Source of the DNA: Stenotrophomonas sp. ESTM1D_MKCIP4_1
GTDB taxonomy: Bacteria > Pseudomonadota > Gammaproteobacteria > Xanthomonadales > Xanthomonadaceae
Direction: 5' to 3'
Length of the DNA: 64,000 bases
Assembly (NCBI RefSeq): GCF_003086895.1
Contig: NZ_CP026004.1
Span: forward strand, 108,217 to 172,216
In this document: one piece after another, positions 52,521 to 61,901 of the stretch
Layout of the letters: each line of letters begins with the position of its first letter
Numbering within the stretch: the stretch's first letter is position 1
Notes under the pieces: generated by a model
Told to the model about the DNA's origin: nothing
What the model saw: only the letters and a program-made list of their open reading frames with translations
Databases searched by the model: none
Position numbers and translations under genes: made by a program

Positions 52521-54593
52521 ATGCAAGACCAGATCCTCCAGGCCCTGCGCCAGAACGACACCGCACAGGCCGTGCAGCTGGCCCAGGCGTGGGTGCACGA
52601 CGAACCCACCCAGTCCCAGGCCCACCGCTGGCTGGCGCTTGCGCTGCAGCAGCAGGACCAGCCCGAGGCTGCAATGGGCGCCCTGCAGCAGGCGCTGCTG
52701 CTGGCCCCGGAGGACGCGCAGCTCCACCTGCAGCAGGCCGGCCTGATGCTGGCCCTGCACCGGTACGAAGGCGCCGATGAGGCGCTGCTGCGCACCACCG
52801 ATCTCAACCCGAACGCGTTCGAGGCCTACCTGATGCAGGCGCATCTGGCGATCGGCCGCAATGACATCGACACGGCCGCGCGGCAGACCACCATGGCTGC
52901 CAGGCTGGAGCCGGACCATCCGGAAGTGATGGCGCTGCAGGGCATGGTGGCCCTGTATCGCGACGATGCCGACCGCGCCCTGCAGCTGCTGTCCGAAGCC
53001 GCCCGGCAGATGCCCAACGACCCGCGCGTGCTGTATGCCCTGGGTTCGGCCTACCAGGCCAAGGACATGCTGGCCTTCGCCGAACAGGCGTTCCGCCGCG
53101 TGCTGGAGATCAACCCGAAGATGAGCAGCCTGCACGGCCTGGTGGTGCAGCTGGCACTGCGCCAGGGCAACGTCGAGGCCGCCCACCAGCAGCTGCAGCA
53201 GGCGCTGCAGGTGCCGGGCCTGGATACGCCGGCGCTGCAGCGGCTGGGTGCGGAGATCGCGCTGCAGGCCGACCAGCCGATGCAGGCGCTGGAACAGCTG
53301 CGGCCGATGCTGAAGGCCGCCCCGGAGGACCGTCGCGTGGTCGAGCTGCTGCTGGCCTGCTGGCAGCGCCTGGGCCGCGAGGAAGAAGCACGTACCGAAC
53401 TGGATGCCGTCCTGGCCGAGCACCCGCAGCTGCCGCACCTGTGGCTGGCGCGGTTGGCGCCGGAGGGCTTCGGCAGTCCGGGCGCGATTGCGGTGGCCGA
53501 GCGCTGGATCGAAGCCATGCCCACGTTCGTGCCGGCGCTGGAAGCCCGCCTGCGCCTGCATGAAGCGGCCGGCGAAGCCGACGCCGTGGAGGCGATTGCA
53601 CGTCGCATCATCGCACTGGAGCCGGGCCGCATCAGCGGCGAGACCCGCCTGGTCGGCGCGCTGCTGGCGCGTGATCCGGCGGCCGCCATCGCTCACGTGC
53701 AGGGCATGATCGACGCTGCGCCCGAAGAGCGCCGCCGCGAGCTGCGCACCTGGCTGGGCGAAGTACAGGACCAGGCCGGCCAGCCGCGCGAAGCGCTGCG
53801 TACCTGGCTGGATCTGCACGCCGACCAGAACGCACAGCGCGTGCCGCTGCCGCCGCAGGCCAAGGCACCGCCGAGCTGGCCCGACCTTGGTGAGGTCGAT
53901 GCCGAGGCCGCCGCCGCCGCGCCGATCTTCCTGTGGGGTGCGCCGGGTTCGGGCGTCGAGCGCGTGGCGGTCACCCTCACCGGGGCCAGCCCGGTGATGC
54001 GCAGCGATCGTTTCGCACAGACCCCGCCGGATGACGCCTTCCAGAACTACTTCACCCTGCAGAAGCTGGCCTCGGGCGACCTCAGCCCCGAGGGCCTGGT
54101 GAGTGGCTGGCGTGACGCGCTGCGCAAGCGCGGCGTACAGAACGACACGGTGATCGACTGGCTGCTGTGGTGGGACAACGCCCTGCTGTGGTCGCTGCGC
54201 CCGCACCTGCCGCAGGGCCGCCTGCTGGTGGTGCTGCGCGACCCGCGCGACATGCTGCTGGACTGGATCGCCTACGGTGCGCCGGCCCCGTTCGTGGTGA
54301 ACAACGTGGCCGAAGTGGCCGAGTGGCTGGCGCGCTCGATGGCCCAGGTGGCCACCCTGCACGAGCAGGATCTGTACCCGCACATCCTGATGCGCATCGA
54401 CGAGGTACGCGATGATCCGCGCGTGGTCGCCGGCATGCTGCAGGAGCTGTTCAATACCCCGATCCCACCGGCCCAGCGCATCGGCCCGCCGCGTTTCCCG
54501 GCCGGCCACTGGCGCCAGTATGCGGACGTGATGGGTGCAGCGTTTGAACTGTTGACCCCGGTCGCGGTGCGGCTGGGCTATCCCGAAGCGTAA
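52521..54593 (+). CDS. TPR protein with C-terminal sulfotransferase-like domain
   Basis: A 690-residue protein. Residues 1 to about 460 are TPR and related helical repeats (AHRWLALALQQQDQPEAAMG; LYALGSAYQAKDMLAFAEQA). From about 467 there is a P-loop domain: IFLWGAPGSGVERVAVTL and LVVLRDPRDMLLDW (near 573), matching the PAPS-binding strand pair of bacterial TPR-sulfotransferases. The P-loop lacks the usual KSGTT, so it may not bind PAPS normally. I used the ATG at 52521 (MQDQILQAL). It is 11 bp before the PEBP gene. Confidence 0.8.
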   Translation: MQDQILQALRQNDTAQAVQLAQAWVHDEPTQSQAHRWLALALQQQDQPEAAMGALQQALLLAPEDAQLHLQQAGLMLALHRYEGADEALLRTTDLNPNAFEAYLMQAHLAIGRNDIDTAARQTTMAARLEPDHPEVMALQGMVALYRDDADRALQLLSEAARQMPNDPRVLYALGSAYQAKDMLAFAEQAFRRVLEINPKMSSLHGLVVQLALRQGNVEAAHQQLQQALQVPGLDTPALQRLGAEIALQADQPMQALEQLRPMLKAAPEDRRVVELLLACWQRLGREEEARTELDAVLAEHPQLPHLWLARLAPEGFGSPGAIAVAERWIEAMPTFVPALEARLRLHEAAGEADAVEAIARRIIALEPGRISGETRLVGALLARDPAAAIAHVQGMIDAAPEERRRELRTWLGEVQDQAGQPREALRTWLDLHADQNAQRVPLPPQAKAPPSWPDLGEVDAEAAAAAPIFLWGAPGSGVERVAVTLTGASPVMRSDRFAQTPPDDAFQNYFTLQKLASGDLSPEGLVSGWRDALRKRGVQNDTVIDWLLWWDNALLWSLRPHLPQGRLLVVLRDPRDMLLDWIAYGAPAPFVVNNVAEVAEWLARSMAQVATLHEQDLYPHILMRIDEVRDDPRVVAGMLQELFNTPIPPAQRIGPPRFPAGHWRQYADVMGAAFELLTPVAVRLGYPEA

Positions 54594-54604
54594 GGAGTCC
54601 CCGC

Positions 54605-55213
54605 ATGCAGTTGAGCAGCAACAGCCTCACCCCCGCAGCACCCATCGACCGCGAATTCGCTGCCGGTGATGCCGACGGCTTCGCCCCCGACCGCAACCCG
54701 CACCTGGCGTGGAGCGGCGTGCCCGACGGCACCCGCTCGTTCCTGCTGGTGTGCGTGGACCCGGACGTGCCGACCGTGCCTGAGACGGTTGGGCGCAGCG
54801 ACGTGACCGTGCCGCGCGACCAGCCGCGCTGCGATTTCGTGCACTGGGTGATGGCCGATATTCCGGCGGAGGTGCGGGAAATCGCTGCCGGCAGCTGCAG
54901 CGATGGCTTCGTGGTCAAGGGCAAGCCGGCGCCGGCCGGCCCGGCGGGCAGCCGCCAGGGCGTGAACGACTTTACCGGCTGGTTTGCCGGCAACCCGGAC
55001 ATGGCCGGCGATTACCTGGGCTATGACGGCCCGTACCCGCCGTTCAACGACGAGCGCGTGCACCGTTATTTCTTCCGCGTGTTTGCGCTGGACGTGGCGA
55101 CGCTGGACCTGCCGCCACGTTTCACCGCCGCCGATGCCTACCGCGCCATGCACGGCCACGTGCTGGCCGAAGCGGCGCTGCACGGCACCTACACGCTGAA
55201 CCCCGCGCTGTAA
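54605..55213 (+). CDS. YbhB/YbcL-family (PEBP-like) protein
   Basis: A 202-residue phosphatidylethanolamine-binding-protein-like fold: NPHLAWSGVPDGTRSFLLVC with the anion-binding DPDVP, then FVHWVMADIP and GYDGPYPPFNDERVHRYFFR. No signal peptide, so cytoplasmic. Ligand and role in bacteria are unclear. It follows the TPR-sulfotransferase closely and is followed by a REP array. Confidence 0.9.
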   Translation: MQLSSNSLTPAAPIDREFAAGDADGFAPDRNPHLAWSGVPDGTRSFLLVCVDPDVPTVPETVGRSDVTVPRDQPRCDFVHWVMADIPAEVREIAAGSCSDGFVVKGKPAPAGPAGSRQGVNDFTGWFAGNPDMAGDYLGYDGPYPPFNDERVHRYFFRVFALDVATLDLPPRFTAADAYRAMHGHVLAEAALHGTYTLNPAL

Positions 55214-55218
55214 CCCTG

Positions 55219-55441
55219 GTAGAGCCGGCCGCTGGCCGGCTTCGCTTCCGGTAGAGCCGGCCGTTGGCCGGCTTCGCTTCTGGTAGAGCCGGCCGCTGGC
55301 CGGCTTCGCTTCTGGTAGAGCCGGCCGTTGGCCGGCTTCGCTCTTTGTAGAGCCGAGCCATGCTCGGCTGCTTTCCAGACAGTCGAGCAAGCTCGACGCC
55401 ACAAAACCCCGTCGAGCAAGCCGACTGACAGTCGGCTCTAC
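55219..55441. repeat. Tandem REP array, 4 x 32 bp plus further palindromes
   Basis: Four direct copies at exact 32-bp steps (55219, 55251, 55283, 55315) of GTAGAGCCGGCCGYTGGCCG plus a GCTTCGCTTC-type spacer, with C and T alternating in the loop, so the array is really two 64-bp units. A GTAGAGCCGAGCCATGCTCG palindrome follows at 55347-55371, then two minus-type palindromes near 55380-55400 and 55411-55441. This fills the gap between two convergent genes. Confidence 0.92.
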
Positions 55442-55457
55442 CGCGCGTTGGCCGGCG

Positions 55458-56282
55458 TTACTTCTCGGTGGCCGACTCGACCACCATGTCCAGCACGTAC
55501 GCCTGCGAGGGCGCGTCGGCCGGCGGGTTCTTCACTGCGAAGCGCTTCACGCGCACCACATTGCGCACGCCGTCTTCGTGGGTGTAACCCTCGATGTTGC
55601 CGTAGAAGTTCTCGAACGCGCCCGGCTCACCCTGCTTCAGGCCCTTGTCGTCGAACTTCACTTCACGCACCTGCAGGCACTGGTAATCCGGAATCAGCGG
55701 GTGCGAGCACTTCGCGGTCTTCGCGGCCACTTCCAGGAACACGGTTTCGCCCGGTCCACCGTAACGGGTTTCAGCCGTCGGCTCCGCCGCAAACACCAGC
55801 ACGTCGCCCTGGGCGGTGGTCAGGGTCAGTGCGCCATCGGCACCCTGCGCGGCCTTCAGCTCGCCCTGCAGGCGGCTGGATACCGCTTCGTCCAGCGCCA
55901 TCAGCGCCTTGTCGGTGCAGGCCATCAGGGTCGATGCCAGCGCGCTTACCTTCAACGTGCCGCCGTCCAGCGTGTAACCGCCGCCCAAGCGGTTGCAGGT
56001 ATTGCTCACCGACAGGCGGCCATCGGCGAAGTCCAGCGTGACCGGCTTGTCAGCGCGGGCGAACAGCGCATCGATGCGCGTGCCGTCGGCCGCGGTGGCC
56101 TGCTTCAGCAACCAGTGCTGGCTCTGCAGGCGCTGCACATCCAGGTGCGCCATCGTCTGCTGGTCCGCGGCCTTGGTCGCGGCCGGGGCCACATCGTCGC
56201 CGCCGGTGCCGGCGGGTGCCGGGGTCTGGCTGCAGGCGGCCAGCAGGGCCAGCGGGAGGAGCAGGGTGAGCGTGCGGTTCAT
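55458..56282 (-). CDS. META domain and DUF4377 lipoprotein
   Basis: A 274-residue lipoprotein (lipobox LLAACS). The N-terminal half is a META/HslJ-like domain (HWLLKQATAADGTRIDALFA; SVSNTCNRLGGGYTLDGG; TLMACTDKALMALD); the C-terminal part is a DUF4377 domain (CSHPLIPDYQCLQVREVKFD, ending VLDMVVES). META lipoproteins of the HslJ type are linked with novobiocin or heat resistance; here the role is open. The ATG at 56282 has a purine-rich AAGGAGAC upstream. Downstream of uppP by 74 bp on the same strand. Confidence 0.9.
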   Translation of the reverse strand: MNRTLTLLLPLALLAACSQTPAPAGTGGDDVAPAATKAADQQTMAHLDVQRLQSQHWLLKQATAADGTRIDALFARADKPVTLDFADGRLSVSNTCNRLGGGYTLDGGTLKVSALASTLMACTDKALMALDEAVSSRLQGELKAAQGADGALTLTTAQGDVLVFAAEPTAETRYGGPGETVFLEVAAKTAKCSHPLIPDYQCLQVREVKFDDKGLKQGEPGAFENFYGNIEGYTHEDGVRNVVRVKRFAVKNPPADAPSQAYVLDMVVESATEK

Positions 56283-56356
56283 GGTGGTGAGTCTCCTTGA
56301 GGAACCTGGAAAAACGGGTCGGGACCGGGAATGGGGTTGCCCGGTCCCGGCGTTGT

Positions 56357-57151
56357 TCAGCTGCCGGCGGGCAACCACAGCAGCAGCGCCGCGCCGAGGG
56401 CGATGCGGTAGACCGCAAAGGCAGTGAACCGGTGCGACTTGATGTAACCCATCAGCCACTTCACTACGACGAAGCCGGTGATGGCGGCGGCAACGAAGGC
56501 CACGCCCACGTCGGCCCAGTTCTCGCTGGCCAGGTTTCCGTCCTTGGCCAGTTCCAGGAAGGTGTAGGCGCTGGCGGCGAACATGGTGGGGATGCCCAGC
56601 AGGAACACGAACTCGGCGGCGGCCGCGCGGCGGCTCAGGCCCAGCAGCATGGCCAGGAAGATCGCTGAGGCCGAGCGCGAGGTGCCGGGGAACACGCCGG
56701 CCACCACCTGCGCCAGGCCGACGCCGATGGCTACCGTCCAGGTCACCTGGTCACGGTCGGGCAGGCGTGCGGTATAGGCCTCCACCAGCAGCATCCAGAC
56801 GCCACCGATGATCAGCGCCCAGGCCACCGGGCCCACGGTTTCCGGCAGCGACCAGCCGGCCTTGCGCACCACCAGGCCGACCACCGCGGTCACCAGGAAG
56901 GCGGCGCCCAGCTTGAACACGTACTCGCGGTTCTCGCGCTGGCCAAAGCCGGTGGCCAGCTGCAGCAGGCGCTGGCGGAACACCAGCACCACGGCCAGGA
57001 TCGCGCCGGCCTGGATGATGATGTTGAAGAAGTCCGAACGCGCGCCCAGCCAATGCTGGGCGATCAGCAGATGGCCGGTGCTGGAGATCGGCAGGAATTC
57101 GGTGAGGCCTTCAAGGATGCCCAGCAACAGGGCGGAGAGCAGATCGGACAT
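56357..57151 (-). CDS. uppP: Undecaprenyl-diphosphate phosphatase
   Basis: A 264-residue membrane enzyme of the BacA/UppP family that recycles undecaprenyl diphosphate to the monophosphate carrier for cell wall synthesis. The signature motifs are EGLTEFLPISSTGHLLIA near the N-terminus and VAGVFPGTSRSASAIFLAM. About eight hydrophobic segments; length is normal. The start at ATG 57151 (MSDLLSALL) matches the family. Loss gives bacitracin sensitivity in other bacteria. Confidence 0.96.
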   Translation of the reverse strand: MSDLLSALLLGILEGLTEFLPISSTGHLLIAQHWLGARSDFFNIIIQAGAILAVVLVFRQRLLQLATGFGQRENREYVFKLGAAFLVTAVVGLVVRKAGWSLPETVGPVAWALIIGGVWMLLVEAYTARLPDRDQVTWTVAIGVGLAQVVAGVFPGTSRSASAIFLAMLLGLSRRAAAAEFVFLLGIPTMFAASAYTFLELAKDGNLASENWADVGVAFVAAAITGFVVVKWLMGYIKSHRFTAFAVYRIALGAALLLWLPAGS

Positions 57152-57209
57152 GGAGGAAATGGGCGCCGGCAGCGGAAGGAAGAAGGTCGAGAGGATAGAC
57201 GATCCCTGC

Positions 57210-57255
57210 CGCACCAATCGGGTGCGCGATGCCACCCATGCACCCCTTTGGTGCG
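57210..57255 (+). promoter_or_regulatory. Two NtrC-type enhancer sites upstream of glnA
   Basis: CGCACC-N5-GGTGCG (57210-57226) and TGCACC-N5-GGTGCG (57239-57255) follow the TGCACC-N5-GGTGCA pattern bound by NtrC. Their centres are 29 bp apart, and 73-102 bp upstream of the sigma-54 promoter, in the normal enhancer range. Confidence 0.75.
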
Positions 57256-57318
57256 CACCGCCGTGCACCGTGACGGAGCGCGCTGTTTCAAATCAACAAC
57301 TTGCGTATCCATAAAAGT

Positions 57319-57333
57319 TGGCACGGTCATTGC
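57319..57333 (+). promoter_or_regulatory. Sigma-54 promoter of glnA
   Basis: TGGCAC-N5-TTGC (TGGCACGGTCATTGC) matches the -24/-12 consensus exactly. The predicted start of transcription is about 57345, 30 bp before the glnA ATG. Together with the NtrC-type sites it implies nitrogen-limited induction. Confidence 0.9.
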
Positions 57334-57374
57334 TCTACCTCAGTAGGCATTCATCCCCATCCGAGGTCGTACCG

Positions 57375-58784
57375 ATGTCCGTGGAAACCGTTGAGAAGCT
57401 GATCAAGGACAACCAGATCGAGTTCGTCGATCTGCGTTTCGTGGATATGCGTGGCGTCGAACAGCACGTCACCTTCCCGGTCAGCATCATCGAACCGTCG
57501 CTGTTTGAAGAAGGCAAGATGTTCGACGGCAGCTCGATCGCCGGCTGGAAGGGCATCAATGAATCGGACATGGTCCTGCTGCCCGACACCACCAGCGCCT
57601 ACGTCGATCCGTTCTATGCCGATCCGACCATCGTGATCAGCTGCGACATCCTCGACCCGGCCACCATGCAGCCGTACGGCCGCTGCCCGCGCGGCATCGC
57701 CAAGCGCGCCGAGGCCTACCTGAAGTCCTCCGGCATCGCCGAAGCCGCGTTCTTCGGCCCGGAGCCGGAATTCTTCATCTTCGATTCGGTCCGTTTCGCC
57801 AACGAAATGGGCAACACCTTCTTCAAGGTCGATTCGGAAGAAGCGGCCTGGAACACCGGCGCCAAGTATGACGGCGCCAACAGCGGCTACCGTCCGGCGG
57901 TGAAGGGCGGCTACTTCCCGGTTCCGCCGACCGACACCCTGCATGACCTGCGCGCTGAAATGTGCAAGACCCTGGAACAGGTCGGCATTGAAGTTGAAGT
58001 GCAGCACCACGAAGTGGCCACCGCCGGCCAGTGCGAGATCGGCACCAAGTTCAGCACCCTGGTGCAGAAGGCCGACGAACTGCTGCGCATGAAGTACGTC
58101 ATCAAGAACGTGGCGCACCGCAACGGCAAGACCGTCACCTTCATGCCCAAGCCGATCGTCGGCGACAACGGCAGCGGCATGCACGTGCACCAGTCGCTGT
58201 CCAAGGGCGGCACCAACCTGTTCTCCGGTGATGGCTACGGCGGCCTGAGCCAGCTGGCGCTGTGGTACATCGGCGGCATCTTCAAGCACGCCAAGGCCAT
58301 CAACGCCTTCGCCAACTCGGGCACCAACAGCTACAAGCGCCTGGTGCCGGGCTTTGAAGCCCCGGTCATGCTGGCCTACTCGGCCCGTAACCGTTCGGCC
58401 TCCTGCCGCATTCCGTGGGTGTCCAACCCGAAGGCGCGCCGCATCGAAATGCGCTTCCCCGATCCGATCCAGTCGGGCTACCTGACCTTCACCGCGCTGA
58501 TGATGGCCGGCCTGGACGGCATCAAGAACCAGATCGACCCGGGCGCACCGAGCGACAAGGATCTGTACGACCTGCCGCCGGAAGAAGAGAAGCTGATCCC
58601 GCAGGTCTGCTCCTCGCTGGACCAGGCCCTGGAAGCACTGGACAAGGACCGCGAGTTCCTCAAGGCCGGTGGCGTGATGAGCGATGACTTCATCGACGGC
58701 TACATCGCACTGAAGATGCAGGAAGTGACCAAGTTCCGCGCGGCGACCCACCCGCTGGAATACCAGTTGTACTACGCAAGCTGA
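57375..58784 (+). CDS. glnA: Glutamine synthetase type I
   Basis: A 469-residue GSI-beta enzyme joining ammonia to glutamate with ATP. Landmarks: [17 protein letters not shown] (the loop of the neighbouring active site), [24 protein letters not shown] and [11 protein letters not shown] (metal and ammonium site), [10 protein letters not shown], and the adenylylation tyrosine near 397 in DLYDLPPEE. The dodecamer is thus controlled by GlnE-type adenylylation. The ATG at 57375 has GAGG 8 bases upstream. A sigma-54 promoter and NtrC-type sites precede it and a strong terminator follows, separating it from PII-amtB. Confidence 0.98.
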   Translation: MSVETVEKLIKDNQIEFVDLRFVDMRGVEQHVTFPVSIIEPSLFEEGKMFDGSSIAGWKGINESDMVLLPDTTSAYVDPFYADPTIVISCDILDPATMQPYGRCPRGIAKRAEAYLKSSGIAEAAFFGPEPEFFIFDSVRFANEMGNTFFKVDSEEAAWNTGAKYDGANSGYRPAVKGGYFPVPPTDTLHDLRAEMCKTLEQVGIEVEVQHHEVATAGQCEIGTKFSTLVQKADELLRMKYVIKNVAHRNGKTVTFMPKPIVGDNGSGMHVHQSLSKGGTNLFSGDGYGGLSQLALWYIGGIFKHAKAINAFANSGTNSYKRLVPGFEAPVMLAYSARNRSASCRIPWVSNPKARRIEMRFPDPIQSGYLTFTALMMAGLDGIKNQIDPGAPSDKDLYDLPPEEEKLIPQVCSSLDQALEALDKDREFLKAGGVMSDDFIDGYIALKMQEVTKFRAATHPLEYQLYYAS

Positions 58785-58790
58785 TCGGAC

Positions 58791-59521
<731 letters not shown>

Positions 59522-59543
59522 CCCCTTCCGGAGACTCCCCCAA

Positions 59544-60971
59544 ATGAAGATGCGCCTTTTCACCGGGTGGCAAGCCCGGTTCCATCTGGTGTGCCTGCTG
59601 ATGCTGCTCAGTGCCCTGGCTGCAGGTGCCTGGCCGGGCACGGCCCACGCCCAGGCCCAGGTTTCGCCGCTGCCCACCGAACCGGTTGCGGTCGAGCCGC
59701 TGCAGGCCCCGGCAGCGGCGGCTCCCGCCGCAGCTGAAGCCGCGGCCCCGGCCTTCGACCACGGCGACGTGGCCTGGATGCTCACGTCCACCCTGCTGGT
59801 GCTGCTGATGGTGGTGCCGGGCCTGGCCCTGTTCTATGGCGGTCTGGTGCGCTCGAAGAATGTACTGTCGGTGCTCAGCCAGATCCTGGTGGTGTTCTCG
59901 CTGGTGCTGCTGCTGTGGGTGTCCTACGGCTACAGCGCGGTGTTCAGCGCCGGCAATCCGTTCTTCGGTTCGTTCACCGAGTTCGCATTCCTCAAGGGCT
60001 TCACGCCTGATTCGGTCGGCAACACGCCCATCGCGGGCCTGCCGGATTACCTGTTCGTAGCCTTCCAGTCGACCTTTGCCGGCATCACCACCGCACTGAT
60101 CGTCGGCGCCTTCGCCGAACGCATCAAGTTCCGCGCGGTGCTGCTGTTCTCGGCACTGTGGTTCACCTTCAGCTACATCCCGATGGCACACATCGTCTGG
60201 GGTGGTGGCTACCTGGGTGAAATGGGAGCCATCGACTTCGCCGGCGGCACCGTGGTGCACATCAACGCCGGTGTGGCCGGCCTGGTCGGCGCCTGGTTCC
60301 TGGGCAAGCGCCTGGGCTATGGCCAGACCGCGCTGAAGCCGCACAACGTACCGTTCACCTACATCGGCGCGATGCTGCTGTGGGTCGGCTGGTTCGGCTT
60401 CAACGCCGGCTCCGCCGCTGCCGCTGATACCGTCGCCTCGCTGGCCTTCCTCAACACCGTGCTGGCCACCGCTGCGGCGGTGCTGGGCTGGACCCTGGTG
60501 GAAGCCATCACCAAGGGCAAGCCGTCGGCGCTGGGTGCAGCGTCGGGTGCGGTGGCCGGTCTGGTCGGCATTACTCCGGCCTGCGGTACCGTCGGCCCGC
60601 TCGGTGCGATCGTCATTGGTTTCGTGGCCGGCGTGGTCTGCGTGTGGGGTGTGACCGGCCTGAAGCGCCTGCTGAAGGTGGATGACACCGCCGACGTGTT
60701 CGGTGTGCACGGCGTGGGCGGCATCGTCGGCGCCATCCTCACCGGTGTGTTCAGCGCGCAGTCGCTGGGCGGCACCAAGGCCGATCTGGATATCGGCCAC
60801 CAGGTGTGGGTGCAGGTGGTCAGCGTCGGCCTCACCGTGGTGTGGTCGGCGGTGGTCACCGCGGCCATCCTGCTGCTGGTGAAGGTGGTGGTCGGCCTGC
60901 GCGTGACCGAAGAGGCCGAACGCACTGGCCTGGATGTCACCTCGCACGGCGAATCGGCCTACGAGGCCTGA
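59544..60971 (+). CDS. amtB: Ammonium transporter
   Basis: A 475-residue transporter with a cleaved signal peptide (ending AHAQA) and an unusual Ala/Pro-rich periplasmic stretch of about 35 residues before the first channel helix. Eleven helices follow, with FYGGLVRSKNVLS, the conserved twin histidines in FAGGTVVHINAGVAGLVG and DVFGVHGVGGIVGAILTG, and the gating FAERIKFR. The short C-terminal tail (RTGLDVTSHGESAYEA) is the GlnK-binding end. It is cotranscribed with glnK. Confidence 0.97.
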   Translation: MKMRLFTGWQARFHLVCLLMLLSALAAGAWPGTAHAQAQVSPLPTEPVAVEPLQAPAAAAPAAAEAAAPAFDHGDVAWMLTSTLLVLLMVVPGLALFYGGLVRSKNVLSVLSQILVVFSLVLLLWVSYGYSAVFSAGNPFFGSFTEFAFLKGFTPDSVGNTPIAGLPDYLFVAFQSTFAGITTALIVGAFAERIKFRAVLLFSALWFTFSYIPMAHIVWGGGYLGEMGAIDFAGGTVVHINAGVAGLVGAWFLGKRLGYGQTALKPHNVPFTYIGAMLLWVGWFGFNAGSAAAADTVASLAFLNTVLATAAAVLGWTLVEAITKGKPSALGAASGAVAGLVGITPACGTVGPLGAIVIGFVAGVVCVWGVTGLKRLLKVDDTADVFGVHGVGGIVGAILTGVFSAQSLGGTKADLDIGHQVWVQVVSVGLTVVWSAVVTAAILLLVKVVVGLRVTEEAERTGLDVTSHGESAYEA

Positions 60972-60977
60972 TTCAAC

Positions 60978-61026
60978 GGCGGGCGGCCTGCGAAGGTCGC
61001 CCGCCATCCACGCATGGCGTGGATCT
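60978..61026. terminator. Hairpin after amtB plus GTAGATCC-type palindrome
   Basis: GGCGGGCG/CGCCCGCC (60978-60985 with 60998-61005) forms an 8-bp stem 6 bp after the amtB stop, without a T-run; a minus-type GATCCACGCCATGCGTGGAT palindrome (61005-61026) follows at once. Confidence 0.6.
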
Positions 61027-61073
61027 GCTCCATGGGCATGCATCATCGCGCGTGATCGCGCACAATCGGGCAC

Positions 61074-61820
61074 ATGCACCCGATCCGCACCTCCCTGATG
61101 CTCTCGGCCTGCCTGCTGCTGGCCGCCTGCGCTTCTGCGCCGCAGCCAAGCCGCAACCCTCTGGCCACCTGGGTGCCATCGCCGAACCAGAACGCGCGCG
61201 GGCCGGTCATCATCGTCATCCACCACACCGAACAGGATTCGGTGCAGCAGAGCCTGCATACCCTGCGGACCGCCAACAGCGGTGGCCGGGTCAGCGCGCA
61301 TTACCTCATCGGTGCCGATGGCCATCGCTACCAGCTGGTCAGCGACGAGCGCCGCGCCTGGCATGCCGGCTCCGGCCGCTGGGGTACGCTCACCGATCTC
61401 AACTCAGCCTCCATCGGCATCGAACTGGACAACAACGGCAGCACGCCGTTCGCGCCCGCGCAGATCGCTTCGCTGATCCTGCTGCTGCGTGACCTTACCG
61501 AGCGTCTGAACATCCCGCCACGGCAGGTGATCGGCCATGCCGATCTCGCGCCGACGCGCAAGGCCGACCCCAGCCGTTTCTTCCCGTGGCAGCAGCTGGC
61601 CGAAGCAGGTTTCGGCGTGTGGCCGCGTGCCAGCGATGGTCCCGCGCCGGAAGGCTTCGACGCCTGGAATGCGATGGCGCGTTTCGGTTATCCGCTGGAA
61701 GATCGCGACGCGGCCGTCGCCGCGTTCCATCGCCGCTTCCGGGGCAGCGACGATCTGCCAAAGACACTGGACGCTGAAGACGCCCGCATCCTGCATTCGC
61801 TGCTGCTGCAGACGCCGTAG
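61074..61820 (+). CDS. N-acetylmuramoyl-L-alanine amidase, AmiD-like lipoprotein
   Basis: A 248-residue zinc amidase with lipobox (LLAACAS). The Amidase_2 fold shows the first ligand in VIVIHHTEQDS, SIGIELDNNG (glutamate), and GHADLAPTRKADPSRFFPW (histidine and aspartate ligands). The C-terminal 70 residues resemble a peptidoglycan-binding helix bundle. It cleaves the lactyl-peptide bond of murein or anhydro-muropeptides at the envelope. In S. maltophilia a membrane-linked AmpD homologue influences beta-lactamase induction; whether this is it cannot be settled here. mltA follows 81 bp downstream. Confidence 0.9.
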   Translation: MHPIRTSLMLSACLLLAACASAPQPSRNPLATWVPSPNQNARGPVIIVIHHTEQDSVQQSLHTLRTANSGGRVSAHYLIGADGHRYQLVSDERRAWHAGSGRWGTLTDLNSASIGIELDNNGSTPFAPAQIASLILLLRDLTERLNIPPRQVIGHADLAPTRKADPSRFFPWQQLAEAGFGVWPRASDGPAPEGFDAWNAMARFGYPLEDRDAAVAAFHRRFRGSDDLPKTLDAEDARILHSLLLQTP

Positions 61821-61901
61821 CCTGAACACCCGTCGCGCAACCCTCGGCGCGACCCACGCGCACGGTTGCCCCGCCACCATCGGCCCCACTACATTGCGAC
61901 G

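Noticed and set aside
55219..55346. CRISPR array
   Set aside because: The 32-bp period and the 36-bp period at 63497 superficially look like one, but spacers are near identical rather than unique and no cas gene is present; the units are REP palindromes.
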